From CAYFKJ01 sp964343605 (GTDB taxonomy: Bacteria; Pseudomonadota; Alphaproteobacteria; UBA2966), in assembly GCA_964343605.1 (NCBI GenBank), contig CAYFKJ010000005.1, forward strand, positions 310,001-374,000: a DNA stretch of 64,000 nt, in the 5' to 3' direction. Below the pieces are notes generated by a model that saw only the letters and a program-made list of their open reading frames with translations, was not told the DNA's origin and ran no database searches. Shown one piece after another: positions 26,461 through 36,319 of this stretch (the stretch's first letter is position 1; the number at the start of each line of letters is the position of its first letter). The position numbers and the translations under genes are program-made.

Positions 26461-27498
26461 TCAATCGGGCTTACGAGCCAGCGCCGTGAGGATGTCGCTG
26501 GGCTCGACAATGCCCTGCAGGTTGCCTTCCCCGTCGACGATGCCGACCGGCTCGTTGCTGCTCGGCTGCAGGTCGATCAAGTCCCTGAAGCTGGCTTCCA
26601 AATCGATCACCACGGCCGGGCGCTCCGCGCCGGGCGGCGCCGGGCGCATCAGGTTGCGGGCACAAAGAACATTGAGCGGGTTGACGTTGGCTACGAAGGC
26701 GCGGACGTAGTCGTCGGACGGCCGCGTGACGATTTCCTCCGGCTCCCCGTACTGGACGATGCGCCCGCTTTCCATAATGGCGATGTGGCTGCCGATCTTC
26801 AGCGCCTCGTCCAGATCGTGGCTGACGAAGACGATGGTTTTTTTCAGGGTTTGCTGGATTTCCAGGAGTTCGTCCTGAAGATGTTCGCGGATCAGCGGGT
26901 CGAGTGCGGAGAAGGGTTCGTCCATCAGCAGAATATCCGCGTCGGTGGCGAGCGCCCGGGCGAGGCCGACGCGTTGCTGCATGCCGCCCGACAATTCATG
27001 CGGCTTCTTGTCCGCCCATTGGTCGAGGCGCACCAGTTCGAGCTTTTCCTCGACGTGCCGGTTGCGCTCCGCCCGGCTCATGCCGCGCAGTTCGAGCCCT
27101 AAACCGACGTTCTCCCGGATCGTCCGCCACGGCATCAGGGCGAACTGCTGGAAAACCATGGAAATGCGCTGCATGCGCAGCTCGCGCAGGGTCGTGCCAT
27201 TGCAGGCCGCGATATCCACCTCGCCGCCGTCATGACCGACCCGCAAGCGGCCCCGCGAGATCCGGTTGAGGCCGTTGACGCAGCGCAGTAGCGAGGACTT
27301 GCCGGAACCGGAAAGTCCCATCAAGACGCAAATTTCGCCTTCGTGAATATCGATGGTCGCGTCAGCCACGCCAACGATGGCGCCCGTCTTTTCGATGATT
27401 TCGTCACGCGAAGCGCCGGCGTCGAGCAGGGCGAGGGCCTCGGTTTCGCCCTTGCCGAAGATGACGTCGACGTGATCGAACGAAATCGCCCTAGTCAT
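26461..27498 (-). CDS. choV: Choline ABC transporter ATP-binding protein
   Basis: ATPase of a choline/betaine-type importer, 345 residues. The N-terminus VDVIFGKGETEALALLDAG matches the ChoV-type insertion before the ABC core. Walker A GLSGSGKSS, Q-loop VFQQFALMPW, signature LSGGMQQRV, Walker B ILLMDEPFSALDP, then a C-terminal CBS-like segment (EPVGIVDGEGNLQGIVEPSD) often used for osmotic or ionic control in this family. It overlaps choW by eight bases. The choXWV order supports choline; related substrates such as betaine cannot be excluded. Confidence 0.9.
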   Translation of the reverse strand: MTRAISFDHVDVIFGKGETEALALLDAGASRDEIIEKTGAIVGVADATIDIHEGEICVLMGLSGSGKSSLLRCVNGLNRISRGRLRVGHDGGEVDIAACNGTTLRELRMQRISMVFQQFALMPWRTIRENVGLGLELRGMSRAERNRHVEEKLELVRLDQWADKKPHELSGGMQQRVGLARALATDADILLMDEPFSALDPLIREHLQDELLEIQQTLKKTIVFVSHDLDEALKIGSHIAIMESGRIVQYGEPEEIVTRPSDDYVRAFVANVNPLNVLCARNLMRPAPPGAERPAVVIDLEASFRDLIDLQPSSNEPVGIVDGEGNLQGIVEPSDILTALARKPD

Positions 27499-28363
27499 TT
27501 TTGTTCTTGTCCGCTTCGGTGGGATCGGTCCGCTTCATCACCCGGTCCATCAGGATGGCGACGATGACGATAGCGAGGCCCGCTTCGAAGCCCTGGGCGA
27601 TGTTGACGGTATTGAGCGCCCGCACGACGGGTTTACCCAGACCGTCGGCGCCGACTAGCGCGGCGATGACGACCATGGACAATGACAGCATGATGCATTG
27701 GGTGACGCCCGCCATAATTGTCGGCATGGCGTGGGGCAGTTCGACCTTGTAGAGGAGTTGCCATTTGGTCGCGCCGAAGGCCTCGCCCGCCTCGGTGAGC
27801 TGCTTTGGTACCGCCGCGACGCCCAGTTGGGTCAACCGGATGGGCGCCGGAATGGCGAAGATGACCGTCGAAATCAGGCCGGGCACAACGCCCAGGCCAA
27901 AAAGCATCAGGGTCGGGATCAGGTAGACGAAGGTGGGGATCGTCTGCATGAGATCCAGCACCGGCCGGATGATGGTGGCGAACCAGGGATTGTGGGCGGC
28001 GTAAATGCCGATGGGTACGCCGATCAGGATACAGATGAGCGTGGCGAACAGAACCAGCGCGATGGTCTGGATGGTCGGTTCCCAATAACCGAGATTGAGG
28101 ATCAGCAAAAGACCGCCGACGATAAGGCCGGCGAGGCCCAGGCTGCGGTGAAGCCAGTAGCCCAGGCCTGCGATGACGGCGATAAGCAGGACGGGGGGGA
28201 TGGCCGACAGGACATCGATGAAACCTTCGATGACGAAGCCCAGGGCATCTGAAAAGGCGCGGAATTCGGCATGGAACTCGTCCGTCAGCCAGAGGACGAA
28301 GTCCTTCACTCCGCGGCCGAAACTGAGTTTATTCTCTTCGATGTAAGTTGAAACCGGGTCCAT
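27491..28363 (-). CDS. choW: Choline ABC transporter permease
   Basis: A 290-residue permease of the ProW/OpuAB/ChoW group with about six membrane helices (VLLIAVIAGLGYWL, LAGLIVGGLLLILNLGYW, TIALVLFATLICILIGVPIG and others). The cytoplasmic coupling motif is EAGEAFGATKWQLLYKVELP. The N-terminal EENKLSFGRGVKDFVLWLTD is a ChoW-like amphipathic stretch. It sits 89 bases after the interrupted choX and overlaps choV by eight bases. Confidence 0.92.
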   Translation of the reverse strand: MDPVSTYIEENKLSFGRGVKDFVLWLTDEFHAEFRAFSDALGFVIEGFIDVLSAIPPVLLIAVIAGLGYWLHRSLGLAGLIVGGLLLILNLGYWEPTIQTIALVLFATLICILIGVPIGIYAAHNPWFATIIRPVLDLMQTIPTFVYLIPTLMLFGLGVVPGLISTVIFAIPAPIRLTQLGVAAVPKQLTEAGEAFGATKWQLLYKVELPHAMPTIMAGVTQCIMLSLSMVVIAALVGADGLGKPVVRALNTVNIAQGFEAGLAIVIVAILMDRVMKRTDPTEADKNKND

Positions 28364-28400
28364 GCGGACAGATTACTGTTGTTTCGCCGAAACACGAAGG

Positions 28401-28434
28401 GCCGGACGCGGCGGCGCTACCAACCGCGTCCGGC
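28401..28434 (-). promoter_or_regulatory. Intercistronic stem-loop between choX and choW
   Basis: Perfect 11-base inverted repeat GCCGGACGCGG (28401-28411) and CCGCGTCCGGC (28424-28434) with a 12-base loop, no T-run. Hairpins after binding-protein genes often protect the upstream message and lower downstream expression. Confidence 0.6.
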
Positions 28435-28452
28435 TCCGATCGGTGGTCGGCC

Positions 28453-29391
28453 TCAGAAAATCTTCTTCACGGCCGCCATGGCATCGCCGCCGTCAAACGT
28501 CGACACGCCCTTGATCCAACCGTTGACCATGCCGGGGTTGGACTTGAGGTACTTCAGGGCCGCCTTTTCGGGCGCCATGCCGTCGTTCAGGATCGATCCC
28601 ATGATCTGGTTTTCCATATCCAGCGTGTATTTCAGGTTGGCCAGAAGCTTGCCGAGATTGGGGCAATCCTTGGCCAGGCCCGCGCGCGTCTGGGTGTAGA
28701 CATCGGCGCCGCCGTAGTTGGGCCCGAAATAGTCGTCGCCCCCGGAAAGGTATGTGAGTTCGAAGCTGGCGTTCATCGGGTGCGGCGCCCAGCCGAGGAA
28801 GACGATCCAGTCCTTGGTGCGGGCGGCGCGGCCGACCTGGCTCAGCATACCCTGTTCACTGCTTTCGACGACCTCCCAGCCCTTCAATCCAAAGGCGTTC
28901 TTGTCGATCATGTCCTGGATCAACCGGTTGCCGTCGTTACCCGGCTCGATGCCGAAGAACTTGCCGCCGAACTTGTCCTTGTGCTTGGCCAGATTGGCGA
29001 AGTCCTTGACGCCGGCGTCGGCGACGTACTTCGGCACGGCCAGGGTGTACTTGGCGCCCTGCAGGTTGACCGAAACGGTCTAAACGGTTCCGGCCTTGGT
29101 GTAGGGATCACTGTCGCCGGCCATCGAGGGCATCCAGTTGCCCAGGAATACGTCGATGTCCTTGTTCTTCATGCTGGCGTAAGTGACGGGTACCGACAGG
29201 ATCTGCGTTTTGGGCTGGTAGCCGAGCGCCTCCAGCACGATCGAGGTCGCCGCGGTCGTCGACGTGATGTCGGTCCATCCGACGTCGGAGAAACGGACGG
29301 TCTTGCATGACGCCGCGTCGCCCGCCATCGCCGAGGTTGAGATGATGGCTGCGGCCGCAAACGCCGCACCCTTTAGGCCAGATTTCAGCAT
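28453..29391 (-). pseudogene. choX: Choline ABC transporter substrate-binding protein, interrupted by in-frame TAG
   Basis: The reading frame from the ATG at 29391 (after GGGAGAT) encodes a signal peptide (LKGAAFAAAAIISTSAMAGD) and the start of a ChoX-type binding protein (VRFSDVGWTDITSTTAATS, FLGNWMPSMAGD). Codon 104 (29080-29082 on the + strand reads cta) is TAG. The same frame then continues without interruption for about 200 residues (TVSVNLQGAKYTLAVPKYV, WAPHPMNASFELTYLSGG, NQIMGSILNDG). The surrounding residues TKAGTV*TVSVNL suggest a former Glu or Gln codon. All ligand-region aromatic motifs are kept, so the lesion is recent, a sequencing error, or a suppressible codon. The downstream choWV genes are intact. 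Confidence 0.88.
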
Positions 29392-29599
29392 TCTTTCGAT
29401 CTCCCTGTAACGGTTTCGTACTTCGTGATTGATCCACGGTTTTTCTTTCTGACCGGAAGAGTAGGACGAAATACCTGGGAAATTGGATAGCATGCGACCA
29501 TTGATCGACGAATCGCGACATTCAGCCGTCGTTGGGAATATGATGACGGTGGCAGAGGCGATTAACCACGCGCCCTGAACCACAAGAAACGGGGGACCC

Positions 29600-30295
29600 A
29601 TGTCGAGCGCCGCCCAACTGAAATTCGAAATCGCCAGCCGGTCGGGCGTCGAAACCAGGACCTTGACCCTGCGCCACGCCGTCGTGGCCGGCTGGACCGG
29701 CCGGGATGAAGAAGCCCTCAACGCCCATATCGAGGAAATGGCGGAGCTTGGTATTCCGGGGCCGTCCGAGGTGCCGATGTTCTACCGCGTATCGGCGGCA
29801 CACCTGACGACGGCGGACGAGATCCAGGTCATCGGCGGCGACAGCAGCGGCGAGGTCGAGTACGTGGTCATTGCCGATGGCGGGGAATTGCTGATCGGCG
29901 CCGCCTCGGAGCACACCGACCGGCGCGTCGAGCAGCACGGCATCACAATCGCCAAGCAACTTTGCGAAAAACCGCTGGCTTCCACGCTGTGGCCCTACGC
30001 AGAGGTCGCCGATCATTGGGACGAATTGGTTTTGCGCTCCTGGGCCATCGACGGCGGCGATCGCTCGCTGTACCAGGAAGGGCGGTTGTCCGAGATGCGC
30101 CACGTCGAGGAACTGATCGAACGTTACGGCGCCGGGCAGGGCCTGGCGGACCGAACCCTGATGTTCGGCGGAACTCTGGCGGCCATCGGCGGCATCCGGC
30201 CGGCCGCCAGGTTCGAATTCGAACTTGAGGATCCGGTTTTGGGCCGGAGCATGTTCCACGGCTACGACATCGTCATCCTGCCCATAAACGGCTAG
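29600..30295 (+). CDS. DUF2848 family protein
   Basis: A 231-residue protein matching the DUF2848 pattern: an N-terminal RTLTLRHAVVAGWTGRDEEA, central VPMFYRVSAAHLTTADEIQV and GAASEHTDRRVEQHGI, and C-terminal FEFELEDPVLGRSMFHGYDI. The last part resembles the fumarylacetoacetate hydrolase fold, and members are often beside transporters or catabolic genes, so an enzymatic role is suspected but not established. It is divergent from the choX operon with 208 bases between starts. Confidence 0.85.
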   Translation: MSSAAQLKFEIASRSGVETRTLTLRHAVVAGWTGRDEEALNAHIEEMAELGIPGPSEVPMFYRVSAAHLTTADEIQVIGGDSSGEVEYVVIADGGELLIGAASEHTDRRVEQHGITIAKQLCEKPLASTLWPYAEVADHWDELVLRSWAIDGGDRSLYQEGRLSEMRHVEELIERYGAGQGLADRTLMFGGTLAAIGGIRPAARFEFELEDPVLGRSMFHGYDIVILPING

Positions 30296-30323
30296 GAACG
30301 GTGCTGGCGGCGCATCGCGCCAA

Positions 30324-32516
30324 TCAGACGATATCGCCGTCCAGAACCTCGCGCAGGCGCTGGCCCAGTTCGGCGCGGCGGAAGGGTTTACGCAACAGTT
30401 TGCGCTCAGCGCCTTTCAGGCCGACATCGGCCAGCACGTTGTCGGCATATCCGGACATGTAGAGGACCTTCAGATTGGGCAGCTTTTCCCGGGCTTTCAT
30501 CGAGAGTTCCCAGCCGTCCATACCGCCTTCCAATCCGATGTCGGTGAGCATCATGTCGAAATCCTGCGGCCCGGCGCCGTCGATGATATCCAAGGCCTCC
30601 TGACCGTTGCTGGCGGTTTGGACGTTGTAGCCGAAATCGCGGATCAGCTTCTCCACCGACGCAAGCACTTCCTGATTGTCTTCGACCACCAGGATTTCCT
30701 CGCCGGCGCCGCTGGGGGCCTGTTCGTCCTTGAAGCCCTCGATTTGGACAACCCCCGATTCCTTCAGTTTGGGCAGATACAGGCGCACGCAAGTGCCTTC
30801 GCCAAGGGTGCTGGCGAGGGTGACATAGCCTTTGGATTGCTTGACGAAGCCGTAAACCGTACTGAGGCCGAGACCCGTTCCCTGGCCAACGTGCTTGGTG
30901 GTGTAAAAGGGCTCGAATGCGTGTTCGGCGACCTCCGGCTCCATGCCGGCGCCGTCGTCGGTGATCGAGACCGTGACGTAATCTCCCGCCTCAATCATGG
31001 TGCCGTCAATAACCTCGGCCTGTTCCAGGTGGATGTTGGTGGTTTCAAGAACCAACTCGCCGCCATCGGGCATGGCATCCCGCGAATTGATGGCGAGATT
31101 GAGGATGGTGTTTTCGATCTGCACCGGATCAACGGCCGTCGACCACAGGTCGTCGGCCGTGATCGTTTCGATCTTGATGGCCTCGCCCAAGGTCCGTGAC
31201 ACCATATCCACCGTATTGGCGATGGAGCGGTTCAGGTTCAGCGGTATGGTGCGCAGCGATTGACGGCGTGAAAAGGCCAGCAGCTGCTTGACCAGTTCCG
31301 ATCCGCGTTCGGCCGCGCGACTGGCCCGCTCGAGGGTTTCGGTCTGATATTCGTCACCCTCCACCTCCTCCCGCAAGACCTCCAGATTCCAGATAATGAC
31401 GGCCAGCAGGTTGTTGAAATCGTGCGCCACGCCGCCGGTTAGCTGACCGATCGCCTCCAACCGCTGGGACTGGCGCTGCATGTCCTCGGCCCTGCGGCGT
31501 TCCGTGATGTCCCGAATAATCACGAAGACGCGGTGCTCGTCGCGGTAATCGTACATGGTGCCGGTCGATTCAGATCGGATCTCCCGGCCGTCCAGACCGG
31601 TCCAGCGAATCTCGATGTAATCCATCGGCTTATTGTTGGCGATATCCCGCATGGCTTGCTGGGCGAACGACCGGTCCTCCTCATGAACCAGATCGTTGAT
31701 GTCCAGTCCCAGCAAGTCCTCCTCGTGGGTCGCGCCGAACATGGTTATGGCGCTTTTGTTGGCAAATTCGATCTTGCCCTTGTCCTGGACGAATATGGCG
31801 TTGGGCGTGAGGTCCACAAGGGCGCGGTAGCGGGCCCGGCTTTCCATCAAGGCGGCCATCTGATTGTCCGCATTTTCAGCCAATTCGTTTACCGCCTGTG
31901 CAACTGCGGCCACCTCTCCGCCGCCTGAGACATTCGCCCGTTCCTGCCAGCTTCCCTTCGAAATCCGGGCGGCCGTTTCGGCCAAATACTCGAGATTGCG
32001 CGTCAGCAAACTGCTCAACGCGTAACTGATGGCGCTGATCAGAATCAAACCCACAAGCGAGGTCAGAATAATGCGTCGGCGGACCTGCGAGCGAAGTTCG
32101 ACGATGTGCGCCCGCGAAAATTCGATGATCAGGCGGCCGGACGTGTCGTCGTCGACATCGATTCGAAGCGATGTCCAGGTCGACGAATCGGAATCGACGG
32201 TTGCCGGCGCGGCTTGTCCGACCATGGAATCGGGCGATCCGGCGAGGATAATTCCGTCTGCGTTCGCGAGCAGCGCCCTCTCGACCCGTTCATCGTGGGC
32301 GAACAGCACAAGGCTTGCCTGCACGACGTCGAAGTTCCCGTCGGTCAAGGCCGAGCGACCGTAACTTGAGAGCAAATCGAGAATTTCGCGGTGTTCCGAG
32401 GACTTGTGCTCGTCCAGAACGGAATTCAGCACGTCTCCGCTTTGCCAGGCGACCGCCACCATGAGCAGGGCTTGGAGGGCGAATATCGTGGCGGCAAGCT
32501 TGTATCGAAACGACAT
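30324..32516 (-). CDS. HAMP-PAS hybrid sensor histidine kinase
   Basis: A 730-residue hybrid kinase: TM1 at about 7-27, small periplasmic sensor at about 28-146, TM2 at about 147-168, HAMP, PAS (ALVDLTPNAIFVQDKGKIEF ... VIIRDITERRRAE), HisKA with H365 in GGVAHDFNNLLAVI, HATPase (DDGAGMEPEVAEHAFEPFY, GTGLGLSTVYGF) and C-terminal receiver (EILVVEDNQE, LTDIGLEGGMDG, RKPFRRAEL). It starts 58 bases after the OmpR-type regulator upstream on the same strand, so the two are likely one operon. The fused receiver implies a phosphorelay that would need an HPt protein. Confidence 0.9.
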   Translation of the reverse strand: MSFRYKLAATIFALQALLMVAVAWQSGDVLNSVLDEHKSSEHREILDLLSSYGRSALTDGNFDVVQASLVLFAHDERVERALLANADGIILAGSPDSMVGQAAPATVDSDSSTWTSLRIDVDDDTSGRLIIEFSRAHIVELRSQVRRRIILTSLVGLILISAISYALSSLLTRNLEYLAETAARISKGSWQERANVSGGGEVAAVAQAVNELAENADNQMAALMESRARYRALVDLTPNAIFVQDKGKIEFANKSAITMFGATHEEDLLGLDINDLVHEEDRSFAQQAMRDIANNKPMDYIEIRWTGLDGREIRSESTGTMYDYRDEHRVFVIIRDITERRRAEDMQRQSQRLEAIGQLTGGVAHDFNNLLAVIIWNLEVLREEVEGDEYQTETLERASRAAERGSELVKQLLAFSRRQSLRTIPLNLNRSIANTVDMVSRTLGEAIKIETITADDLWSTAVDPVQIENTILNLAINSRDAMPDGGELVLETTNIHLEQAEVIDGTMIEAGDYVTVSITDDGAGMEPEVAEHAFEPFYTTKHVGQGTGLGLSTVYGFVKQSKGYVTLASTLGEGTCVRLYLPKLKESGVVQIEGFKDEQAPSGAGEEILVVEDNQEVLASVEKLIRDFGYNVQTASNGQEALDIIDGAGPQDFDMMLTDIGLEGGMDGWELSMKAREKLPNLKVLYMSGYADNVLADVGLKGAERKLLRKPFRRAELGQRLREVLDGDIV

Positions 32517-32574
32517 TTTCCTTCAACAACTCCGCCTGGATCGGCCCCCTTCCGACCCGGTTTCGAGCGGGCCG

Positions 32575-33321
32575 CTAACCCGTCCCCGTTTCCTCGCCGT
32601 CGCGGCTGAACATGTAGCCGCCGTTTCTGATGGTCCGGATATAACGCGGCCGTTTCACGTCCGGTTCGATTTTGCGCCGCAGTCGGCTCACTTGAATGTC
32701 AATGCTGCGATCGAACGGCGCAAATTCCCGATCGCGCGTCAAATCCAGAAGAAAGTCCCGGCTGAGAACGCGCTCCGGGCGGGAAACGAATGCCAGCAGA
32801 AGTTGGTACTCACCGTCGGTGAGCGGCACCAATTGGCCGTCTCCGGCGGTCAGCCGCCGCGATCCGGTATCCAGTTCCATGACCCCGATCTGGTAGACCG
32901 CGCCGTCAACGTCGCCCGCCTCATCGGCCTGCCCGCCGGCGGCGGGCGCGCGGCTCGAGCGTTTGAGGACCGCTCGTATCCGGGCCAGCAATTCCCGAGG
33001 GTTGAAGGGCTTCGGGACATAATCGTCCGCCCCCATTTCAAGGCCGATAATGCGGTCGATGTCGTCGCCGCGCCCGGTCAGCATGATGACGGGAATGTCG
33101 TAGCTGTGACGAACCTCGTTCGTCAGTTCCAGGCCGTCTTTGCCCGGGAGCATAAGGTCGAGGATAACCAGATCGATGTCACCGGAGGCGAGCAGTTCCG
33201 TCATGCCCTCGCCACTGTTCAACGTCGTGATTCTATAACCGTTTTTGGCGAAATAGCTCTCCAGAGACGCACAAATTTCCGGATCGTCGTCAACGACCAG
33301 AAGGTGCTCGCCTTCAGACAT
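32575..33321 (-). CDS. OmpR-family response regulator
   Basis: A 248-residue regulator. Receiver with acidic triad LLVVDDDPE, phosphoacceptor D55 in VILDLMLPGKDG, VIMLTGRGDD and YVPKPFNPREL. After a 20-residue Ala/Gly linker comes a winged helix (LTDGEYQLLLAFVSRPERVLSRDF in parts, DRSIDIQVSRLRRKIE, TIRNGGYMFS). It is the first gene of an operon with the hybrid kinase at 30324-32516 and is close in type to the regulator at 20721. Confidence 0.93.
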   Translation of the reverse strand: MSEGEHLLVVDDDPEICASLESYFAKNGYRITTLNSGEGMTELLASGDIDLVILDLMLPGKDGLELTNEVRHSYDIPVIMLTGRGDDIDRIIGLEMGADDYVPKPFNPRELLARIRAVLKRSSRAPAAGGQADEAGDVDGAVYQIGVMELDTGSRRLTAGDGQLVPLTDGEYQLLLAFVSRPERVLSRDFLLDLTRDREFAPFDRSIDIQVSRLRRKIEPDVKRPRYIRTIRNGGYMFSRDGEETGTG

Positions 33322-33606
33322 GATCTTGATACCCCATTGTGCCTCACCCCGAACACCAGTGCCTTTTCACTTATTTTGCGGCAAACCGGCATGAATTGTT
33401 ACGTCAATGATACACGACTGAGGCTTTGAGACAAAAAGGAGAAACATTGGCGTGCTTGAATGCACGCAATATTTGCTCGGAATGAAAAGGCAGATCGTGA
33501 CGCCGGTGGGTTTAATTTCAGCAGCACGAACACCTATTGAGGGCGAAAATCCGCTCGATCGTGTGACCAATTACGGGTTCAAAGTCGGTAAATGTAACGC
33601 CAAGTG

Positions 33607-36315
33607 ATGGAAACTAAACAGTACAGCATATTGTTGATCGGCGTTTCGGATGAAAATTTCCGGCACATCGGACAGATCCTGGAGACCGGGGGCGCGAATT
33701 CGTTAACCGAAAGCGCCGGGTCGCCGTCGGTGTTCGACGAGTTGCTGCAAACGCGCCGTTGGGATCTTGTGGTCTTGGAAGACGGCTTCCCCGGCGAATC
33801 AGCAGCAGGTTCGCTGCAGAGGATCGTCGCCGCGGTCAAGCGGGGGACCGGCGACATCCCAATCGTTGTCGTTTCGGTACATAACGACGATGAATGGGCC
33901 CAAGAATCGATCCGCGGCGGAGCCGTGGATTTCCTGTCAGGCAACCGCTTCGGCAGACTTTTACCCATCATGGAACAAGCCCGGCGTACTTCCGAACTCG
34001 CCGCCGAATTGGACAAAGCCAACGAGCAACTGAAATTGTCGGAGTCCCGGCGGGCCAATTTTCTCAACCATTTACCGGCAGCAATCGTCGCCCATCGACA
34101 GGGACGTATCATTTCCGTCAATGACGAAGCCTTGCGCATTCTCGGCGCCACCCATTTGGAGCAGCTGGAAGGCAAACTGCTTTTTGATTTTCTGCCGCGT
34201 GATTTCGTCGACGGCAAAGCCCGGGCCTGGCGGGAAAAGGTCATAAAGCACGAGAAGGCGCCGGCAAGCGACTGGTGGGTCGAGGGATTGGACGGCAAGC
34301 GCCGGTTGATCGAAGCGGCCAGCATGCCGGGGGCACCCGGCGATCGCGTGCGGGCCCTACTGGTTGCCCGCGAAATTACGGAGCGCCGCAGACTGGAAAG
34401 CATGTCGCAACGGCTGGGCCGCATTCTGGATGCTTCCTCCGACGAGATTTATGTCTTTGACGCCCGGAACTTCCGCTTGGTTCAAGTCAATCAAGGCGCG
34501 CGCAAGAATATTGGAATCGATGCCGATTTCGAGAACATGACAGCCTGGGATCTGCTCGCCGACCACGATGAAGAGGCCTTCCGCAGTTTGGTTGCGCCGC
34601 TGCTCGGGGATTATGCGCACACACTTTCCATGGAAACGCGGCAGCGCCGAACCGACGGATCGACGTACGCGGCGGCAGTAAAACTTCAATTGTTCAGGTC
34701 CGAGAATCCGCCGGTCATGGTGTCGATCGTCGAGGATGTGAGCGAGCGGCGGCGCGAACAGCAAAGGGTGCGCGATAGCGAACGATACGTCACAGCGGTG
34801 GTGGACAGCGTTTCGGACGGCGTTATCGCGGTCGACCACCGGGGAACGATCGAAAGCTTCAGCCGGGGCGCCGAGGAGATGTTCGCCTATCCCGCCGTCA
34901 AGGTGGTCGGCAGCGATGCCTCCATCCTATTTCCCAATTCCTGGAAAACCCTCTCCGACACGATGCAGGCGGCCATGCTGACGGCTGAGGAATCCAGCAG
35001 CAGCCTTCGATTCCAGTCCGAGGTCGAGGGACGGAAATCGGACGGCCAGTCCTTCTCTGCGCATATTTCCATCAACGAGATCGAGGCTGTCGAGGGCCAG
35101 GTGTACTCTCTCGTGGTCCGGGATATCACCGAAACGAAAAGAGCCGAAGAGGAACAAGCCCGTTTTCTTGAACGGCATGGGGAATCCCAAAAGCTCGAAG
35201 CCATCGGAACGCTCGCCGGCGGCATCGCCCACGATTTCAACAATATTCTGGCCGCGATCATGGGATTTGCCCACTCCGCGCTGCTTGATCTTGAAGAAGG
35301 CAGCGGTACCGCGGAAGACATCAGACGGGTCATCAAGAGTGCTGAAAGAGGCGCTAATCTGACCACGAAGATTTTGGACTTCAATCGGCGCGATGTCGTC
35401 GATCACCAGAAAATCAGCCTGGCCGATGTCGTGTCCAGCGGCGCCGAGATGTCCCGCGCCGTAATTCCCGCGATCGTACAGTTCGAACTGCGCTTGGACG
35501 CCGAAAACCCTTTGATCCTGGGGGATTCGACCCAGTGGCAGCAGGTTATTCTGAACCTTTGCCTGAACGCCTCGCAGGCAATGGGAGAGGATGGCGGCAC
35601 GATCGGCATCGACCTGCGCCGCCGCCAAATCGGCAAAGGGATAGCCCAGGCCACGGCCGACCTCGAGCCGGGCAATTATCTGGAGCTCCGGGTCGCCGAT
35701 GACGGCGAGGGGATGACCGAGAAGGTGCGCCAGCGCGCGTTCGAACCCTTCTTCACCTCGAAACCGCCCGGCAAGGGGACGGGTCTTGGCCTCGCCGTGG
35801 TTTACGGCATCGTCATGGCCCACAAGGGCGCAATGACTATCGAAAGCGCGCCCGGCAAAGGCACAACGATCACCATCCTCGTTCCCGGTCTGGATCAGCC
35901 GATATCGGAAGTTGTCAGCGAAACCGAAAGTGGCGAAACGGTGTTGGACGGCACCGAACGCATCCTCTTCGTCGATGACGAGGCGGCCATTTGTCAGTCG
36001 GTGTCCAAACCGTTGGGCCGGCTGGGATACCGGGTTTCGACATTTACCTCCAGCCAGGAAGCGCTGGCGGCATTCCGCGCCGAACCCGGCGCGTTCGATC
36101 TGGTCATTACCGATCAGATGATGCCGCAGTTGAACGGCACCGGCCTGGCGCGTGAAATCGGCGCTGTGAGGACCGACATTCCGATCGTGATCTGCAGCGG
36201 ATTCCACCCCGACCTTACTGTCGAAAACGTCAACATTCCGAACGTCAAGGAAGTGCTGACCAAACCCATCGCACCTCGCCAACTCGGCCAGGTAATCAGG
36301 GACATCATGTCGTAA
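33607..36315 (+). CDS. Hybrid histidine kinase with degenerate N-terminal receiver and three PAS domains
   Basis: A 902-residue soluble protein. Residues 5-120 fold like a receiver (ILLIGVSDENF, DLVVLEDGFPGES, IPIVVVSVHNDDEW), but Glu occupies the phosphoacceptor position and the conserved Lys is missing. Three PAS domains follow (LPAAIVAHRQGRIISVND; ASSDEIYVFDARNFRLVQVN; SVSDGVIAVDHRGTIESFS). HisKA has H542 in GGIAHDFNNILAAI, then HATPase (DDGEGMTEKVRQRAFEPFF, GTGLGLAVVYG) and an intact C-terminal receiver (ILFVDDEAAI, VITDQMMPQLNG, LTKPIAPRQL). GTG at 33604 is a possible alternative start. It is followed within five bases by a CheY-like regulator. Confidence 0.9.
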   Translation: METKQYSILLIGVSDENFRHIGQILETGGANSLTESAGSPSVFDELLQTRRWDLVVLEDGFPGESAAGSLQRIVAAVKRGTGDIPIVVVSVHNDDEWAQESIRGGAVDFLSGNRFGRLLPIMEQARRTSELAAELDKANEQLKLSESRRANFLNHLPAAIVAHRQGRIISVNDEALRILGATHLEQLEGKLLFDFLPRDFVDGKARAWREKVIKHEKAPASDWWVEGLDGKRRLIEAASMPGAPGDRVRALLVAREITERRRLESMSQRLGRILDASSDEIYVFDARNFRLVQVNQGARKNIGIDADFENMTAWDLLADHDEEAFRSLVAPLLGDYAHTLSMETRQRRTDGSTYAAAVKLQLFRSENPPVMVSIVEDVSERRREQQRVRDSERYVTAVVDSVSDGVIAVDHRGTIESFSRGAEEMFAYPAVKVVGSDASILFPNSWKTLSDTMQAAMLTAEESSSSLRFQSEVEGRKSDGQSFSAHISINEIEAVEGQVYSLVVRDITETKRAEEEQARFLERHGESQKLEAIGTLAGGIAHDFNNILAAIMGFAHSALLDLEEGSGTAEDIRRVIKSAERGANLTTKILDFNRRDVVDHQKISLADVVSSGAEMSRAVIPAIVQFELRLDAENPLILGDSTQWQQVILNLCLNASQAMGEDGGTIGIDLRRRQIGKGIAQATADLEPGNYLELRVADDGEGMTEKVRQRAFEPFFTSKPPGKGTGLGLAVVYGIVMAHKGAMTIESAPGKGTTITILVPGLDQPISEVVSETESGETVLDGTERILFVDDEAAICQSVSKPLGRLGYRVSTFTSSQEALAAFRAEPGAFDLVITDQMMPQLNGTGLAREIGAVRTDIPIVICSGFHPDLTVENVNIPNVKEVLTKPIAPRQLGQVIRDIMS

Positions 36316-36319
36316 TCCC

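Noticed and set aside
29080..29082. TAG in choX as a pyrrolysine codon
   Set aside because: No pyrrolysine genes are seen in the window, the family has no such residue, and a single-base change from a Glu or Gln codon explains it better.
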